A stretch of 64,000 nt of DNA from AP-15 sp963716115 (GTDB lineage: Bacteria > Pseudomonadota > Alphaproteobacteria > ATCC43930 > CGMCC-115725): contig CAVQSZ010000030.1 in NCBI GenBank assembly GCA_963716115.1, positions 62,001 to 126,000 of the forward strand, in the 5' to 3' direction. Positions 17,917 through 27,547 of the stretch are shown piece by piece; the stretch's first letter is position 1, and each line of letters starts with the position of its first letter. The position numbers and the translations under genes were made by a program. The notes under the pieces were generated by a model. That model saw only the letters and a list, made by a program, of their open reading frames with translations, was not told the origin of the DNA and made no database searches.

Positions 17917-19311
17917 TCAGCCGGAAAGCGCCGGGCGGCGGTCGCGGAACGGGGCGGCCTTCTCAAAAGCGTCGGCGACGCGGAAGAGGGTCGGCTCCTG
18001 GAACGGCTTGCCGACCAGCTGGACCGCCACCGGCAGGCCGCCCTCGCCAAAGCCCGAGCAGACCGAGATCGCCGGATAGCCGGCGACGTTGAACGGGATC
18101 ATAAAGCTGGGCGCCGCAAACAGATCCCAGATCGGCACCGCGTCGATCCGGGCCGCCTCGGCCGGCTGTGTCGCGGTCAGCACGGCGTCGAGCCCGGCCA
18201 TCGCCGCCCGCAATTCGGCCCGCAACTCGCGCCGCCGCCGCACCGCCTGGACATAGTCGACGCCCGAGACCAGAGCCCCCAGCATCAGCCGGCGCTGCAT
18301 CCGCCCGCCGAAATCGCCGAGCCGGGTGCGCGACCATTCCTCATAAGCCGCGGCGCGCTCGGTGATCGAGATCAAGGAGCCGCAGGCGCCCCAATCCTGC
18401 AACGGCGACAATTGCACCTCGCGGATCTCGGCGCCGAGCTCGCGGAAGGTGGCGATCGCCGCGTCGATGCCGCGCCTCGTGCCGTCGCTGACCTTGTGGT
18501 CGACCTCATGGAAATGATGGATCACGCCGATCCGGATCCCCTTGACGCCGCTGCCGAGGAGCGCGGTGTAGTCGGGGATCGGCCGGCGCGCGCTCGCCGG
18601 GTCGCGCGGGTCGTGGCCGGCCAGCGCCTGCAGCATCAAGGCGCAATCCTCGGCGGTCCACGCCATCGGGCCGATATGGTCGAGGCTGAAGGCGGCGGGC
18701 GCGACGCCGGCGCGGCTGACGAGGCCGTAGGTCGGCTTGATCCCGGCGATGCCGCAGAGTGCCGCCGGCCCGCGGATCGAGCCGCCGGTGTCGGTGCCGA
18801 TGCCGCCGAGGATCAGCCCGGCCGCGGTCCCGGCGCCCGTGCCGCTGCTGCTGCCGGCGGTGAAGTGGTCGGGGTTCCACGGGTTGCGCGCCGGCGGCCA
18901 GGGCAGGTCGAAGGACGGGCCGCCATCGGCGAATTCGTGGGTCGTGGTCTTGCCGACCAGCACGGTCCCGGCGGCGGCGAGCCGTTCGGCGCAGGCGGCG
19001 TCGGCATCGGGGATGTTGTCGGCGAGGATCTTCGACTGGCAGGTGGTCGGGATGCCCTTGGTGTCGACGATGTCCTTGAGCCCGATCGGGATGCCGTGCA
19101 GCGGGCCCTTCGGGCCGTTCGCCATGATCGCAGCCTCGGCGGCGCGCGCCTCGGCCATCGCGCGCTCCGGGGTCAGGCGGATGAACGCGTGCAGCCGGTC
19201 GTCGAGCGCGTGGACGCGGTCGAGGCAGGCCCGGGTCAGCTCGACCGGAGAGAGCTTCTTCGCCGCGATCTGCCGCGCTGCCTCGGCGATCGTCGGGATC
19301 GGGCCGCTCAT
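17917..19311 (-). CDS. Amidase-signature enzyme, AtzE/GatA-like
   Basis: 464 residues with the Ser-cisSer-Lys triad visible: Lys in GLKDIVDTKG, the cis-Ser in AGSSSGTGAGTAAG, and the nucleophile in GTDTGGSIRGPAAL. The start overlaps the stop of a 64-residue AtzG-like gene by 4 bases (ATGA), the pairing of AtzE-type carboxybiuret hydrolases with their small GatC-like subunit. It probably works as a heteromer hydrolysing a small amide. A tRNA-amidotransferase role is unlikely because no gatB is present. Confidence 0.9.
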   Translation of the reverse strand: MSGPIPTIAEAARQIAAKKLSPVELTRACLDRVHALDDRLHAFIRLTPERAMAEARAAEAAIMANGPKGPLHGIPIGLKDIVDTKGIPTTCQSKILADNIPDADAACAERLAAAGTVLVGKTTTHEFADGGPSFDLPWPPARNPWNPDHFTAGSSSGTGAGTAAGLILGGIGTDTGGSIRGPAALCGIAGIKPTYGLVSRAGVAPAAFSLDHIGPMAWTAEDCALMLQALAGHDPRDPASARRPIPDYTALLGSGVKGIRIGVIHHFHEVDHKVSDGTRRGIDAAIATFRELGAEIREVQLSPLQDWGACGSLISITERAAAYEEWSRTRLGDFGGRMQRRLMLGALVSGVDYVQAVRRRRELRAELRAAMAGLDAVLTATQPAEAARIDAVPIWDLFAAPSFMIPFNVAGYPAISVCSGFGEGGLPVAVQLVGKPFQEPTLFRVADAFEKAAPFRDRRPALSG

Positions 19312-19502
19312 GCCAAATCCTCTTCGGTGAAGTCGTAGACATGGGCGGGCTCGGCCATCCGGCCCCTCGGCTTGCGCACCCGCTCGGCCATCGCGGCGAT
19401 GCCGGGGTAGACCGATTTCAGCTCCGCCTTTTGCGCGTCGGTCAGGCTTAGCCCGGCGCGGGCGAGCAGGAAATCGAGGGCAACGTCGGTCAACTCGGGC
19501 AT
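19308..19502 (-). CDS. AtzG-like (DUF4089) small amidase subunit
   Basis: 64 residues, starting MPELTDVALDFLLARAG with a GGAGG ribosome site. It matches the short GatC-like AtzG pattern: a helical N-terminus (LTDAQKAELKSVYPGIAAMAERV), a basic hinge, and a C-terminal AEPAHVYDFTEEDLA. In the cyanuric-acid pathway AtzG wraps round AtzE and stabilises it. Here the gene overlaps the next amidase by 4 bases, so the same role is likely. The family call is by pattern and context. Confidence 0.75.
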   Translation of the reverse strand: MPELTDVALDFLLARAGLSLTDAQKAELKSVYPGIAAMAERVRKPRGRMAEPAHVYDFTEEDLA

Positions 19503-19521
19503 AGTGTCCTTCCTCCCGTGA

Positions 19522-20868
19522 TCACGTCGGCGCCAGCGCCGCCTCGAGGCCGATGCCGACCGCAAGGAGCCGGCGGTCCTCGCCATGGCGGCCGACGGCC
19601 ATCAGCCCGACCGGCGCCGCGCCCGGCGGCTCGATCGGCAAGGTCAGCGCGCAGCGGTCGAGAAAATTGATGATCGAGGTGTTGCGCAGCAGCATGCCGT
19701 TGAGCCGCCAGTACGCCTTCTCGTCGGCGAAGGCTGCGATCGGCAGCGCCGTCAACGGCACGGTCGGCATGACGAGCGCGTCAAATCCTTCGGTCTCGGC
19801 GTCGAAGCGGCGGATAAAGGCGGCGCGCGCTTCTATTAGGCGGACGTAGTCGATGGCCTTCATCTCGCCGCCGCGTTCGATGCGGATGCGGACCCGCGGA
19901 TCGTATTCGCCGCCGCGGCGCAGGATCAGCTTTTCGTGCCAGGCGAAGGCCTCGACCGCCGAGAAGCCGCCCTTGGCGTTGATCGCGGCATAGTCGGCGA
20001 GCATGGCGAGCGGCAGATCGACGATGCGCGCGCCGGCCCGCGCCAGCGTAGCCATAGCCCGCTCGAAGGCCGCCGCGACCGGCGGCTCGATGTCGTCGAA
20101 CATCACGGCGCGCGGGACCCCGAGGCGGAGGCCGGCGACCGCCGCGGCCGCCGGGATTTCGGGCGGCTCGCCGGCCATCACCGCGTCGGTCAGCGCGCAG
20201 CAGGCGGCGCTGACGCCGATCGGCCCGACCGAATCCAACGTGGTCGAAAGCGGCGTCGCGCCGTCGCGCGGCACCCGGTACTGCGTCGGCTTGAACCCGA
20301 CGAGGCCGCACAGCGCCGCCGGGATGCGCACCGAGCCGCCGGTGTCGGTGCCGATCGCCACCGCCGCCATGCCGTCCGCCACCGAGACCGGCGCGCCTGC
20401 CGACGAGCCGCCGGGGATCAGGCTGCGGTCGTGAGGATTGCCGGGCGTGCCGTAATGCGGGTTGACGCCGACGCCGGAGAAGGCGAACTCGGTCATGTTG
20501 GTGCGGCCGACGATGACCGCTCCCGCCGCCTTCAGCCGCGCCACGATCGGGGCGTCGGCCTTGGCCGGCGGCGCGTCGTCGAGCGCCTTCGAGCCGGCGA
20601 GCGTGACTTCGCCGGCGACATCGAACAGATCCTTGATCGAGACCGGGATGCCGGCGAGCGGCGAGGCGACATAGCCGGCCGCGCGCAGCCGGTCCTGCGC
20701 CTCGGCCGCCGCACGCGCCGCTGCGTCATAAACCTTGACGAAGACGCGGCTGCCTTCGCCGGCGGGGTCGGCGATGCGCGCCAGCGCCGCCTCGACCAAT
20801 TCGCGGCTGGTGGTGCGGCCGGCGGCAAGATCGGCCGTGAGCGCCGCCAAAGTGGGCCTTGCGATCAT
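19522..20868 (-). CDS. Amidase-signature enzyme
   Basis: 448 residues. Triad: Lys in VSIKDLFDVAG, cis-Ser in PGGSSAGAPVSVADG, nucleophile Ser in GTDTGGSVRIPAALCG. It is clearly different from the downstream amidase and lies 19 bases before the AtzG-like gene, so all three are probably co-transcribed. Many catabolic clusters carry two amidases acting on successive amide bonds. The substrate cannot be predicted. Confidence 0.92.
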   Translation of the reverse strand: MIARPTLAALTADLAAGRTTSRELVEAALARIADPAGEGSRVFVKVYDAAARAAAEAQDRLRAAGYVASPLAGIPVSIKDLFDVAGEVTLAGSKALDDAPPAKADAPIVARLKAAGAVIVGRTNMTEFAFSGVGVNPHYGTPGNPHDRSLIPGGSSAGAPVSVADGMAAVAIGTDTGGSVRIPAALCGLVGFKPTQYRVPRDGATPLSTTLDSVGPIGVSAACCALTDAVMAGEPPEIPAAAAVAGLRLGVPRAVMFDDIEPPVAAAFERAMATLARAGARIVDLPLAMLADYAAINAKGGFSAVEAFAWHEKLILRRGGEYDPRVRIRIERGGEMKAIDYVRLIEARAAFIRRFDAETEGFDALVMPTVPLTALPIAAFADEKAYWRLNGMLLRNTSIINFLDRCALTLPIEPPGAAPVGLMAVGRHGEDRRLLAVGIGLEAALAPT

Positions 20869-20905
20869 GGACTACGCCGCCCCCCGCACTGCAAGACGCC
20901 CACCT

Positions 20906-21298
20906 CTACGCGCTCACCCCGCTCGGCAGCTGACCGCCGCGCCCGTGCGGCAGGGTGTGGAGCTTCAGCGCGACCGGGTTGCCGAGCCAGATCGCGTAGC
21001 TGCTGTGGTCCTCCACCGCATCGGTCGTCAGCGGGTGGACCAAGACGTCGAGCCCGTCGCGGTTCAGCATCAGATAAGGCACGAGCTGCTCGAACTCTTC
21101 GGGCTTGAAGATGACCAGCGCATTGCTGATCGGGTGAGGTCCGCGCGGCGTGTCGCGGAACTCTTCGATCTCGACCCGGAACTTCTCGCCGATCGCGGCG
21201 CAGACCCGCTCGGCGACGGCGCGGGTCTTGGTCGGGTCGTAATAGATGTGGGCGTGATAGCCCAAATTCGCGACGGATTGCGCGGTTTTTTCGGTCAT
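20906..21298 (-). CDS. DOPA 4,5-dioxygenase family protein
   Basis: 130 residues starting MTEKTAQSVANLGYHAHIYYD, with a GGGAGGA ribosome site. Family features: HAHIYY, GPHPISNALVIF, PYLMLNRDGLDVLVHP and the DHSSYAIWLG end. Fungal and plant members open the ring of DOPA; bacterial members are mostly of unknown substrate. It lies in one run with the two amidases (37 bases to the next) and downstream of a GMC oxidoreductase. Confidence 0.88.
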   Translation of the reverse strand: MTEKTAQSVANLGYHAHIYYDPTKTRAVAERVCAAIGEKFRVEIEEFRDTPRGPHPISNALVIFKPEEFEQLVPYLMLNRDGLDVLVHPLTTDAVEDHSSYAIWLGNPVALKLHTLPHGRGGQLPSGVSA

Positions 21299-21386
21299 CG
21301 GGCGGTCCTCCCTGCACGCTGGCTGCGCATCCGGCATTTTTGCACAGCGATGCCCGTTAAGTCGAATCGGCGGGCGGCTCCGCCAA

Positions 21387-21403
21387 CCCGGAATTTCTCA
21401 AAC
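21387..21403 (+). repeat. Possible solo IS1380 end
   Basis: CCCGGAATTTCTCAAAC nearly equals the left end of the insertion sequence at 7908-7923 (CCCGGATTTCTCAAAC), differing by one extra A. No transposase is near. It may be a leftover end or chance. Confidence 0.35.
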
Positions 21404-21512
21404 ATGCACCAGCATGCTCCCTCTCCCCGCAAGCGGGGCGAGGGAGGGAGTCGGCGATCGTCGTCCGGGGCAAGCCCCGACTGGATTTTCGCAGACGGCG
21501 GACCGCAGCTGG

Positions 21513-23137
21513 TCACGCCGCCAGCCTCATCTTCCGGCGCACCATGTCGGCGGCGCGCTCGCCGATCATGATCGTCGCGGCGTTGGTGTTGCCGGAAACG
21601 ACGGTCGGCATGATCGAGGCGTCGGCGACGCGCAGCCCGTCGATGCCGTGCACCCGCAATTCGGGATCGACCACCGCCATCGGGTCGACCCCCATCTTGC
21701 AGGTGCTGGTCGGGTGGAAGACGGTGCCGCCGCGCCGGCGGGCGAAATCGAGCAATTCCCGATCGCTCTGCACCGCCGGGCCGGGCAGGAATTCCGACGC
21801 CACGAATTCCCGCAGACGCGGGCTCGCCAAGCAGCCGGCGGCAGAGCTTCAGCCCGTCGACGATCGTGCGCTGGTCGGTCTCGGCGTTCAGGTAGTTCGG
21901 ATGGACCGCCGGCGGGTCGGCGGGGTCGGCCGTCTTCAGCGTGATCTCGCCGCGGCTCTCCGGCCGCAGCTGATAGGCGATCAGGGTAAAGCCGGACCAG
22001 GGATGCAGCCCGTCCTGCGGCCGGTCGGCGCTGAACGGCGAGATCGAGCATTTGACGTCCGGCGAGGCGAGCTCGGGCCGGGTGCGCGCGAACAACGCCG
22101 CCGGCGAGGTCGACATCGCCAACGGGCCGTTATGGAACATGTAGTATTGCAGCCCGACCTTGAGTTTTTTGAGGCTGCTCTGCATCACGTCGTTGACGGT
22201 GATCGGCAGCCGGCATTTGAGCTTGATCGGCGCCGAATAATGGTCCTGCAGGCTCTGGCCGACGCCCGGCAGGTCGTGCACCACCGGGATGCCGAGTGCT
22301 GCGAGCCGGGCCTGCGGGCCGATCCCCGACAGCATCAGCAATTGCGGCGAGTTGACCGCGCCGCCGCAAAGGATGATCTCGCGCGCCGCCCGCGCGGTGC
22401 GAGACCCTGCCGCCCTGGCGAAAGGTGACGCCGACGGCGCGGCGGCCGTCGAAATCGATCTTCTCGGTCAGCGCCTCGGTCATGACCCGCAGATTGGCGC
22501 GCGGCATCGCCGGCCGCAGATAGCCGACCGCGGTCGAGCAGCGCCGGCCGTTGCGCGTCGTCGTCTGGTGGTAGCCGACCCCGTCCTGGCTCTTGCCGTT
22601 GAAATCGTCGTTGCGGGCAAAGCCCAACGCCATCGCGTCGGCGATGAAAGCTTCGCAGATCGGGTGCCGCTCGGGCACGTCGGAGACGCAGAGCGGGCCG
22701 CCGGCGCCGTGGAACGCGTCGGCGCCGCGGGTCTGGTGCTCGGCGCGCTTGAAATACGGCAGCACGTCGTCGAACGACCAGCCGGTGTTGCCGAGCTGGC
22801 GCCAATGGTCGAAATCCTCGGCCTGGCCGCGGATATAAACCATGCCATTGATCGAGGACGAGCCGCCCAGGACCTTGCCGCGCGGCCAGAACACACGGCG
22901 GTCGGCCGCCCCCGGGTCGGGCTCGGTCTCGTAGCACCAGTTGACCGACGGGTCGGCGAAGGTCTTGCCGAACCCCAATGGGATGTGGATCCAGCGGTTC
23001 GTGTCCTCGCCGCCGGCTTCGAGCAGCAGCACCCGGGTCGCCGGGTCCTCGCTCAGCCGCGCCGCCACCGCGCATCCGGCGGAGCCCGCGCCGATCACGA
23101 TGAAATCGGTCTCGATCAGATCCTGCCGGGCGTCCAT
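21513..23137 (-). CDS. GMC-family FAD oxidoreductase (choline/alcohol dehydrogenase-like), two frameshifts
   Basis: A flavoprotein of the glucose-methanol-choline family, about 540 residues after repair. The N-terminus has FIVIGAGSAGCAVAARLSED (FAD-binding), then GKVLGGSSSINGMVYIRG. The C-terminus has FHPTSTCKMGVDPMAVVD and ADASIMPTVVSGNTNAATIMIGE. The frame breaks twice, each time by one extra base: near 22410, where GGRV should run into RTARAAREIILCGGAVNSP, and near 21830, where a GG should be G so that RRLLASPRLREFVAS continues. The start at 23137 has a GGAGGAGG ribosome site. It is divergent from the solute-binding protein genes. Confidence 0.88.
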
Positions 23138-23274
23138 CTCATCCTCCTCCAAGCGCACAGGGGCGCAGTGCAAGCCCGCGACGGAACGGCGGCAATTGCG
23201 CGCGCGCTCGGGTCTGCTATACGATAATTGCAAGGCTCCCCGCCAGAAGGGGCCGGCTCGCAGGGAGAGTCCGC

Positions 23275-24816
23275 ATGACCACACCGATCACCCGTCGCGA
23301 CGTGCTCGCGCTGAGCGCCCTCGGCTTGGCGGGCCTCCCCCGCCTCGCTTACGCCGCCGAGCCGGCGGGCCAGCTGACCTGGGGCATTCACACCACCCTG
23401 GCGCCCGCCTGGCTCGACCCCGCCGACACGCCGGGCTTCATCACCCCGTTCATGGAGCTCTATGCGCTGCACGACGCGGTGGTGAAGCCGATGCCCGGGC
23501 AAACGATGGCGCCGTGCCTCGCCGAATCCTGGTCGGCCTCGGAGGATGGCACGACTTACGATTTCGTGCTGCGCAAGGGGGCGATCTTCCATAACGGCGA
23601 CCCGGTCGCCGCCGAGGACGTAAAATTCTCGTTCGAGCGCTACCACGGCAGCTCGAAGGACCTGCTGAAGGATCGGGTGGCCGCGATCGAGACGCCCGAT
23701 CCGCAGCATGTGCGCTTCAAGCTCAAGAGCCCGTGGCCCGATTTCATGACCTTCTATGCGACCGCGACCGGGGCGAGCTGGGTCGTGCCCAAGAAATACA
23801 TCGAGAAGGTCGGCGACGACGGTTTCAAGAAGGCGCCGATCGGCGCCGGCCCCTACAGGTTCGTGTCGTCGAAGCCGGGGATAGACGTGGTGTTCGAGGC
23901 CTTCGAGCAGTTCTGGCGCAAGGTTCCGAGCGTCAAGCGCCTGGTGTTCAAGATGATCCCCGACGAGGCGACGCGTCTTGCGGCGCTCAAGACGGGCGAG
24001 GTCGATATCGTCTACTCGATCCGCGGCCCGCTCGGCGAGGAGCTGCGCCGCACCCCGGGGCTCACCCTCAAGCCGGTGGTTCTCCAGGCCCCGTTCTATA
24101 TCTACTTTCCCGACCAGTGGGACCCGAAATCGCCGTGGGCCGATGTGCGGGTGCGGCGCGCCGCCAGCCTGGCGATCGACCGCAAGGGCATCAACGACGC
24201 GATCACCTTGGGCTTCTCGAAGATCACCGGCAGCACGATCCCGAGCACGTTCGAATATTATTGGCAGCCGCCCGAGCCGGTCCACGACCCCGCGAAAGCC
24301 AAGGCGCTGCTCGCCGAAGCCGGGCATCCGAGCGGCTTCGACGCCGGCGAGTTCTACTGCGACGCTTCCTATTCGACGGTCGCCGAGGCGATCCTCGACA
24401 ATTTCGTGTCCGCGGGCATCCGCTGCAAGCTTCGCCCGCTCGAGCGCGCGGCCTTCTTCGAGGCCTATTCCCACAAGAAGCTCAAGAACATCCTGCTGTC
24501 CGGCAGCGGCGCCTTCGGCAACGCCGCCACCCGCCTCGAAGCCTTTGTCGTCAAGGGCGGCATCTATTCCTACGGCAGCTATCCCGACATCGACGCGCTG
24601 TTCCCGCAGCAGGCGAGCGAGCTCGATCAAAAAAAGCGGGCGGCGATCCTCGACAAGATGCAGCGGCTGCTCGACGAGAAGGCGATCTACGCCCCGGTCT
24701 GGGAGCTCGGCTTTCTGAACGGGGTCGGCCCGCGGGTCGGTGAATCGGGGTTCGGACTGATGCCGGGCTATGCCTACACCGCCCCTTATGAGGACATCAC
24801 GATCAAGGGCGCCTGA
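23275..24816 (+). CDS. ABC transporter solute-binding protein, peptide/nickel type (SBP_bac_5)
   Basis: 513 residues. A twin-arginine-like signal (TRRDVLALSALGLAGL) directs it to the periplasm. The mature protein shows the family layout: TLAPAWLDPADTP, LAESWSASEDGTTYDFVLRKG, FHNGDPVAAEDVKFSFER and GAGPYRFV. The next gene is a close paralog 29 bases on. No permease or ATPase gene is adjacent, so the partner transporter must be elsewhere. The ligand is unknown; the catabolic neighbours suggest an organic amide or aromatic acid, which is inference. Confidence 0.93.
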   Translation: MTTPITRRDVLALSALGLAGLPRLAYAAEPAGQLTWGIHTTLAPAWLDPADTPGFITPFMELYALHDAVVKPMPGQTMAPCLAESWSASEDGTTYDFVLRKGAIFHNGDPVAAEDVKFSFERYHGSSKDLLKDRVAAIETPDPQHVRFKLKSPWPDFMTFYATATGASWVVPKKYIEKVGDDGFKKAPIGAGPYRFVSSKPGIDVVFEAFEQFWRKVPSVKRLVFKMIPDEATRLAALKTGEVDIVYSIRGPLGEELRRTPGLTLKPVVLQAPFYIYFPDQWDPKSPWADVRVRRAASLAIDRKGINDAITLGFSKITGSTIPSTFEYYWQPPEPVHDPAKAKALLAEAGHPSGFDAGEFYCDASYSTVAEAILDNFVSAGIRCKLRPLERAAFFEAYSHKKLKNILLSGSGAFGNAATRLEAFVVKGGIYSYGSYPDIDALFPQQASELDQKKRAAILDKMQRLLDEKAIYAPVWELGFLNGVGPRVGESGFGLMPGYAYTAPYEDITIKGA

Positions 24817-24845
24817 CGCCCGCACCGTTTTACGGGAGGAAGAAG

Positions 24846-26414
24846 ATGCGCCAAACCATCGACGCTGCACCACAGATCCGCCCAACCCGCCGGGACATGC
24901 TGGCGCTCGCGGCGCTGGGGCTGGCCGCCGGCGCGCCCGGCCTGGCGCGCGCCGCCGCGCCGCAAGGCCAGCTGACCTGGGGGATCCACGTCACCCTCGC
25001 CCCGACCTGGTTCGACCCGGCCGAGACGCCGGGTGTCGTTACCCCGTTTATGCAGCTCTACGCGCTCCACGACGCGTTGGTGAAGCCGATGCCGGGCAAC
25101 CAGCAGGCGCCGAGCCTCGCCCGGTCGTGGTCGGCATCCGAAGACGGGCTCGCCTACGAGTTCGTTCTGCGCGAGGGCACGGTATTCCACAACGGGGATC
25201 CGGTGACCGCCGAGGACGTCAAGTTCTCCTTCGAGCGCTACAAGGGCACCGCCTACGCCATGTTGAAGGAGCGGGTGGCCGCGGTGGATATTCCGGACCC
25301 CCGGCGGGTCCGCTTCACCCTCAAAAAGCCCTGGGCCGACTTTATGACCTTCTACGCCAACGCCACCGGGGCGGGCTGGATCGTGCCCAAGAAGTATGTC
25401 GAAAAGGTCGGCCCCGACGGGTTCAAGCGGGCGCCGATCGGCGCCGGGCCGTACAAATTCGTCTCGTTCACTCCGGGCGTCGAAGTGGTGTACGAGGCTT
25501 TCGATGGGTATTGGCGCAAGACCCCGAGCGTCAAGCGCTTGGTTTTCAAGGTCATTCCCGACGAGACGACCCGCCTCGCCGCGCTTAAAGGGGGCGAGGT
25601 CGATATCGTCTACTCGATCCGCGGCGAGCTCGCCGAGGATTTGCGGCGCACCCCGGGGCTCACCCTGAAGCCGGTGGTCTTGCAGGGCACGCAATGGCTG
25701 GAATTTTCCGAGCAGTGGGACCCGAAATCGCCGTGGCATGACGAGCGGGTGCGGCGGGCCGCCAATCTGGCGATGAACCGCAAGGGCATCAACGAGGCGC
25801 TGACCCTCGGCTACTCGAAGCTGACCAACAGCATCATCCCCGATCTGATGGAATTCTACTGGCAGCCGCCAGAGCCGGCTTACGATCCGGCAAAGGCCAG
25901 GCAGCTGCTGGCGGAAGCCGGCTACCCCAACGGCTTCGACGCCGGCAATCACTATGTCGACGCGGCCTATGCAAATGTCGCCGAGGCGCTGATCGACAAT
26001 TTCCGGACAGTGGGCATCCGCGCCAAGCTTCGGCCGCTCGAGCGGGCGGCTTTTTTCGAGGGCCACGCCAACAAGAAATTCCACGGCATCATCGAGGCCG
26101 GCAGCGGCGCATTCGGCAACGCCGCGACCCGCCTCGAGGCGTTCGTCGTCAAAGGCGGCACCTATGTCCCCGGCAGCTATCCCGACATCGATGCGCTGTT
26201 CCAGCAGCAGGCGACCGAGCTGGACCGCAAAAAGCGCGAGGCGATGCTGCACAAGATGCAGCAGCTCGTCACCGAACGGGCGATCTTTGCGCCGATTTGG
26301 CAGCTCGGCTTCATCAACGGCGTCGGCCCCCGGGTCGGGGAATCGGGGTTTGATCTGATCCCGGGCTATCCCTATACCGCGCCCTATGAGGACATCACGA
26401 TCAAGGGCGCCTGA
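24846..26414 (+). CDS. Paralogous ABC transporter solute-binding protein (SBP_bac_5)
   Basis: 522 residues, clearly a tandem duplicate of the previous gene: long blocks are identical, for example GAFGNAATRLEAFVVKGG and YTAPYEDITIKGA at the end. It too has a twin-arginine signal (TRRDMLALAALGLAAG). Ribosome site GGGAGGAAG precedes the ATG. Retention of both copies suggests two related ligands or added dosage. Confidence 0.93.
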   Translation: MRQTIDAAPQIRPTRRDMLALAALGLAAGAPGLARAAAPQGQLTWGIHVTLAPTWFDPAETPGVVTPFMQLYALHDALVKPMPGNQQAPSLARSWSASEDGLAYEFVLREGTVFHNGDPVTAEDVKFSFERYKGTAYAMLKERVAAVDIPDPRRVRFTLKKPWADFMTFYANATGAGWIVPKKYVEKVGPDGFKRAPIGAGPYKFVSFTPGVEVVYEAFDGYWRKTPSVKRLVFKVIPDETTRLAALKGGEVDIVYSIRGELAEDLRRTPGLTLKPVVLQGTQWLEFSEQWDPKSPWHDERVRRAANLAMNRKGINEALTLGYSKLTNSIIPDLMEFYWQPPEPAYDPAKARQLLAEAGYPNGFDAGNHYVDAAYANVAEALIDNFRTVGIRAKLRPLERAAFFEGHANKKFHGIIEAGSGAFGNAATRLEAFVVKGGTYVPGSYPDIDALFQQQATELDRKKREAMLHKMQQLVTERAIFAPIWQLGFINGVGPRVGESGFDLIPGYPYTAPYEDITIKGA

Positions 26415-26480
26415 CCGGTCGACAGCCGGGCGGCGAGGCCGGTAGGATCGCCGCCCGAATTTACCGCAGGGGCGATCGCC

Positions 26481-27193
26481 ATGACCCGCCATTTCGGCGT
26501 GCTGATCCCGTCGACCAACACCACCGTCGAAATCGAGTGCCGGCTGCTGCCGGCCAAATATCAGGCGCATGTCGGGCGGCTGATGACGAGCGCGCCGGGG
26601 CAGACGTTTTCGCCGCCGCGCGACGACGATCTCGACTACCAGTCGCGCCTCCTCGGCGCCGCCAAGGTCGAGCTGGTGATCCTGGCGCAGACCTCGGCCA
26701 GCGTCTTTGCCGAGGATTACGACGAGGTCACGACGCGGCGGATGAGCGCCGGCGCCGGCGTCCCGGCGGTGACCTCGGCGCAGGCGATCGGCCGCGCGGT
26801 GCGGGCGCTTGGGGGCGCGGCGGATCGGGCTGGTGTCGCCCTATTCGGAAGAGGTCAACCGGCGCGCGGCCGATCTGTTCGCGCGCAACCACGGGCTCGA
26901 AACCGTCGCCCTCGAAGGCTTTGGCGCGACCAATTCCTATGCGATCGGCAATCTCGGCCCGGAGCACGCGCGCGACGCCTTTCGGCGCATCGACCGGCCC
27001 GAGATCGAGGTCTTTCGTCGTCCCCGGCGGCAATTTCCCGACGATGGCCTCGATCGCCGAATGGGAGCGCGAGTTCGGCAAGCCGGTCGTGACCACCAAC
27101 CAGGCCTCGTTCTGGGCGATGCTGGTCATGCTCGAGACCGGCGGCCGGGTCCCCGGCTACGGCCGCCTCCTCGCCGAGGCGCCGGCCGGCTGA
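26481..27193 (+). CDS. Asp/Glu racemase-fold protein, maleate isomerase/arylmalonate decarboxylase-like, two frameshifts
   Basis: About 236 residues after repair. It begins FGVLIPSTNTTVEIE, as in maleate isomerases. Two one-base expansions break it: GGGGG for GGGG near 26812, and TTT for TT near 27012; removing them joins VRALGARRIGLVSPYSEE and EVFVVPGGNFPTMASIAEW. Both positions normally occupied by catalytic Cys look changed: ILAQTSASV where isomerases have a CTS, and VPGGNFPTM where they have SCTN. The reaction is therefore uncertain. It follows the two binding-protein genes on the same strand. Confidence 0.78.
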
Positions 27194-27547
27194 GGTGAGC
27201 ATGGTGATCCCTGGTTCAGCTCTCGCGCCACACCGGCGGAGGCCGGCGCCCATGGCCGACCTGGGTCCCGGCCTCCGCCGGGAAAGCGTACAGCTACGGG
27301 GCTGGAGCAAATTCCGATCGGGTAGGCCCACGTGGTATCGAGATTGCTTCGCTTCGCTCGCAATGACAGCAATTTTCCGTGTCATTGCGAGGAGCCCACG
27401 GGTCCGCGCTTTGCGCGGCCCGAGGACAGGCTCCGCGACGAAGCAATCTCGATCCGGCGATGCAACCCGATAGAAAACCGCTCCAGCCTCGTCCCCTTGC
27501 TTCCATGACGGGTCGAGCCTCGGCCGAGCCGCTGCACGGCTTCCCCA
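27194..27547. repeat. Intergenic repeat block
   Basis: No gene is seen. It holds a CCGGCGGAGGCCGG and TCCCGGCCTCCGCCGGGA element (27229-27291) and a long inverted pair at 27338-27452. The pair's outer arms are CGAGATTGCTTCG and CGAAGCAATCTCG, and its inner arms are CGCAATGAC and GTCATTGCG. Repeats of this last type are widespread in alphaproteobacteria. Confidence 0.7.

Noticed and set aside
17917..19502. Amidase plus small subunit as tRNA amidotransferase GatCA
   Set aside because: No gatB nearby, and the small protein fits AtzG better than GatC.
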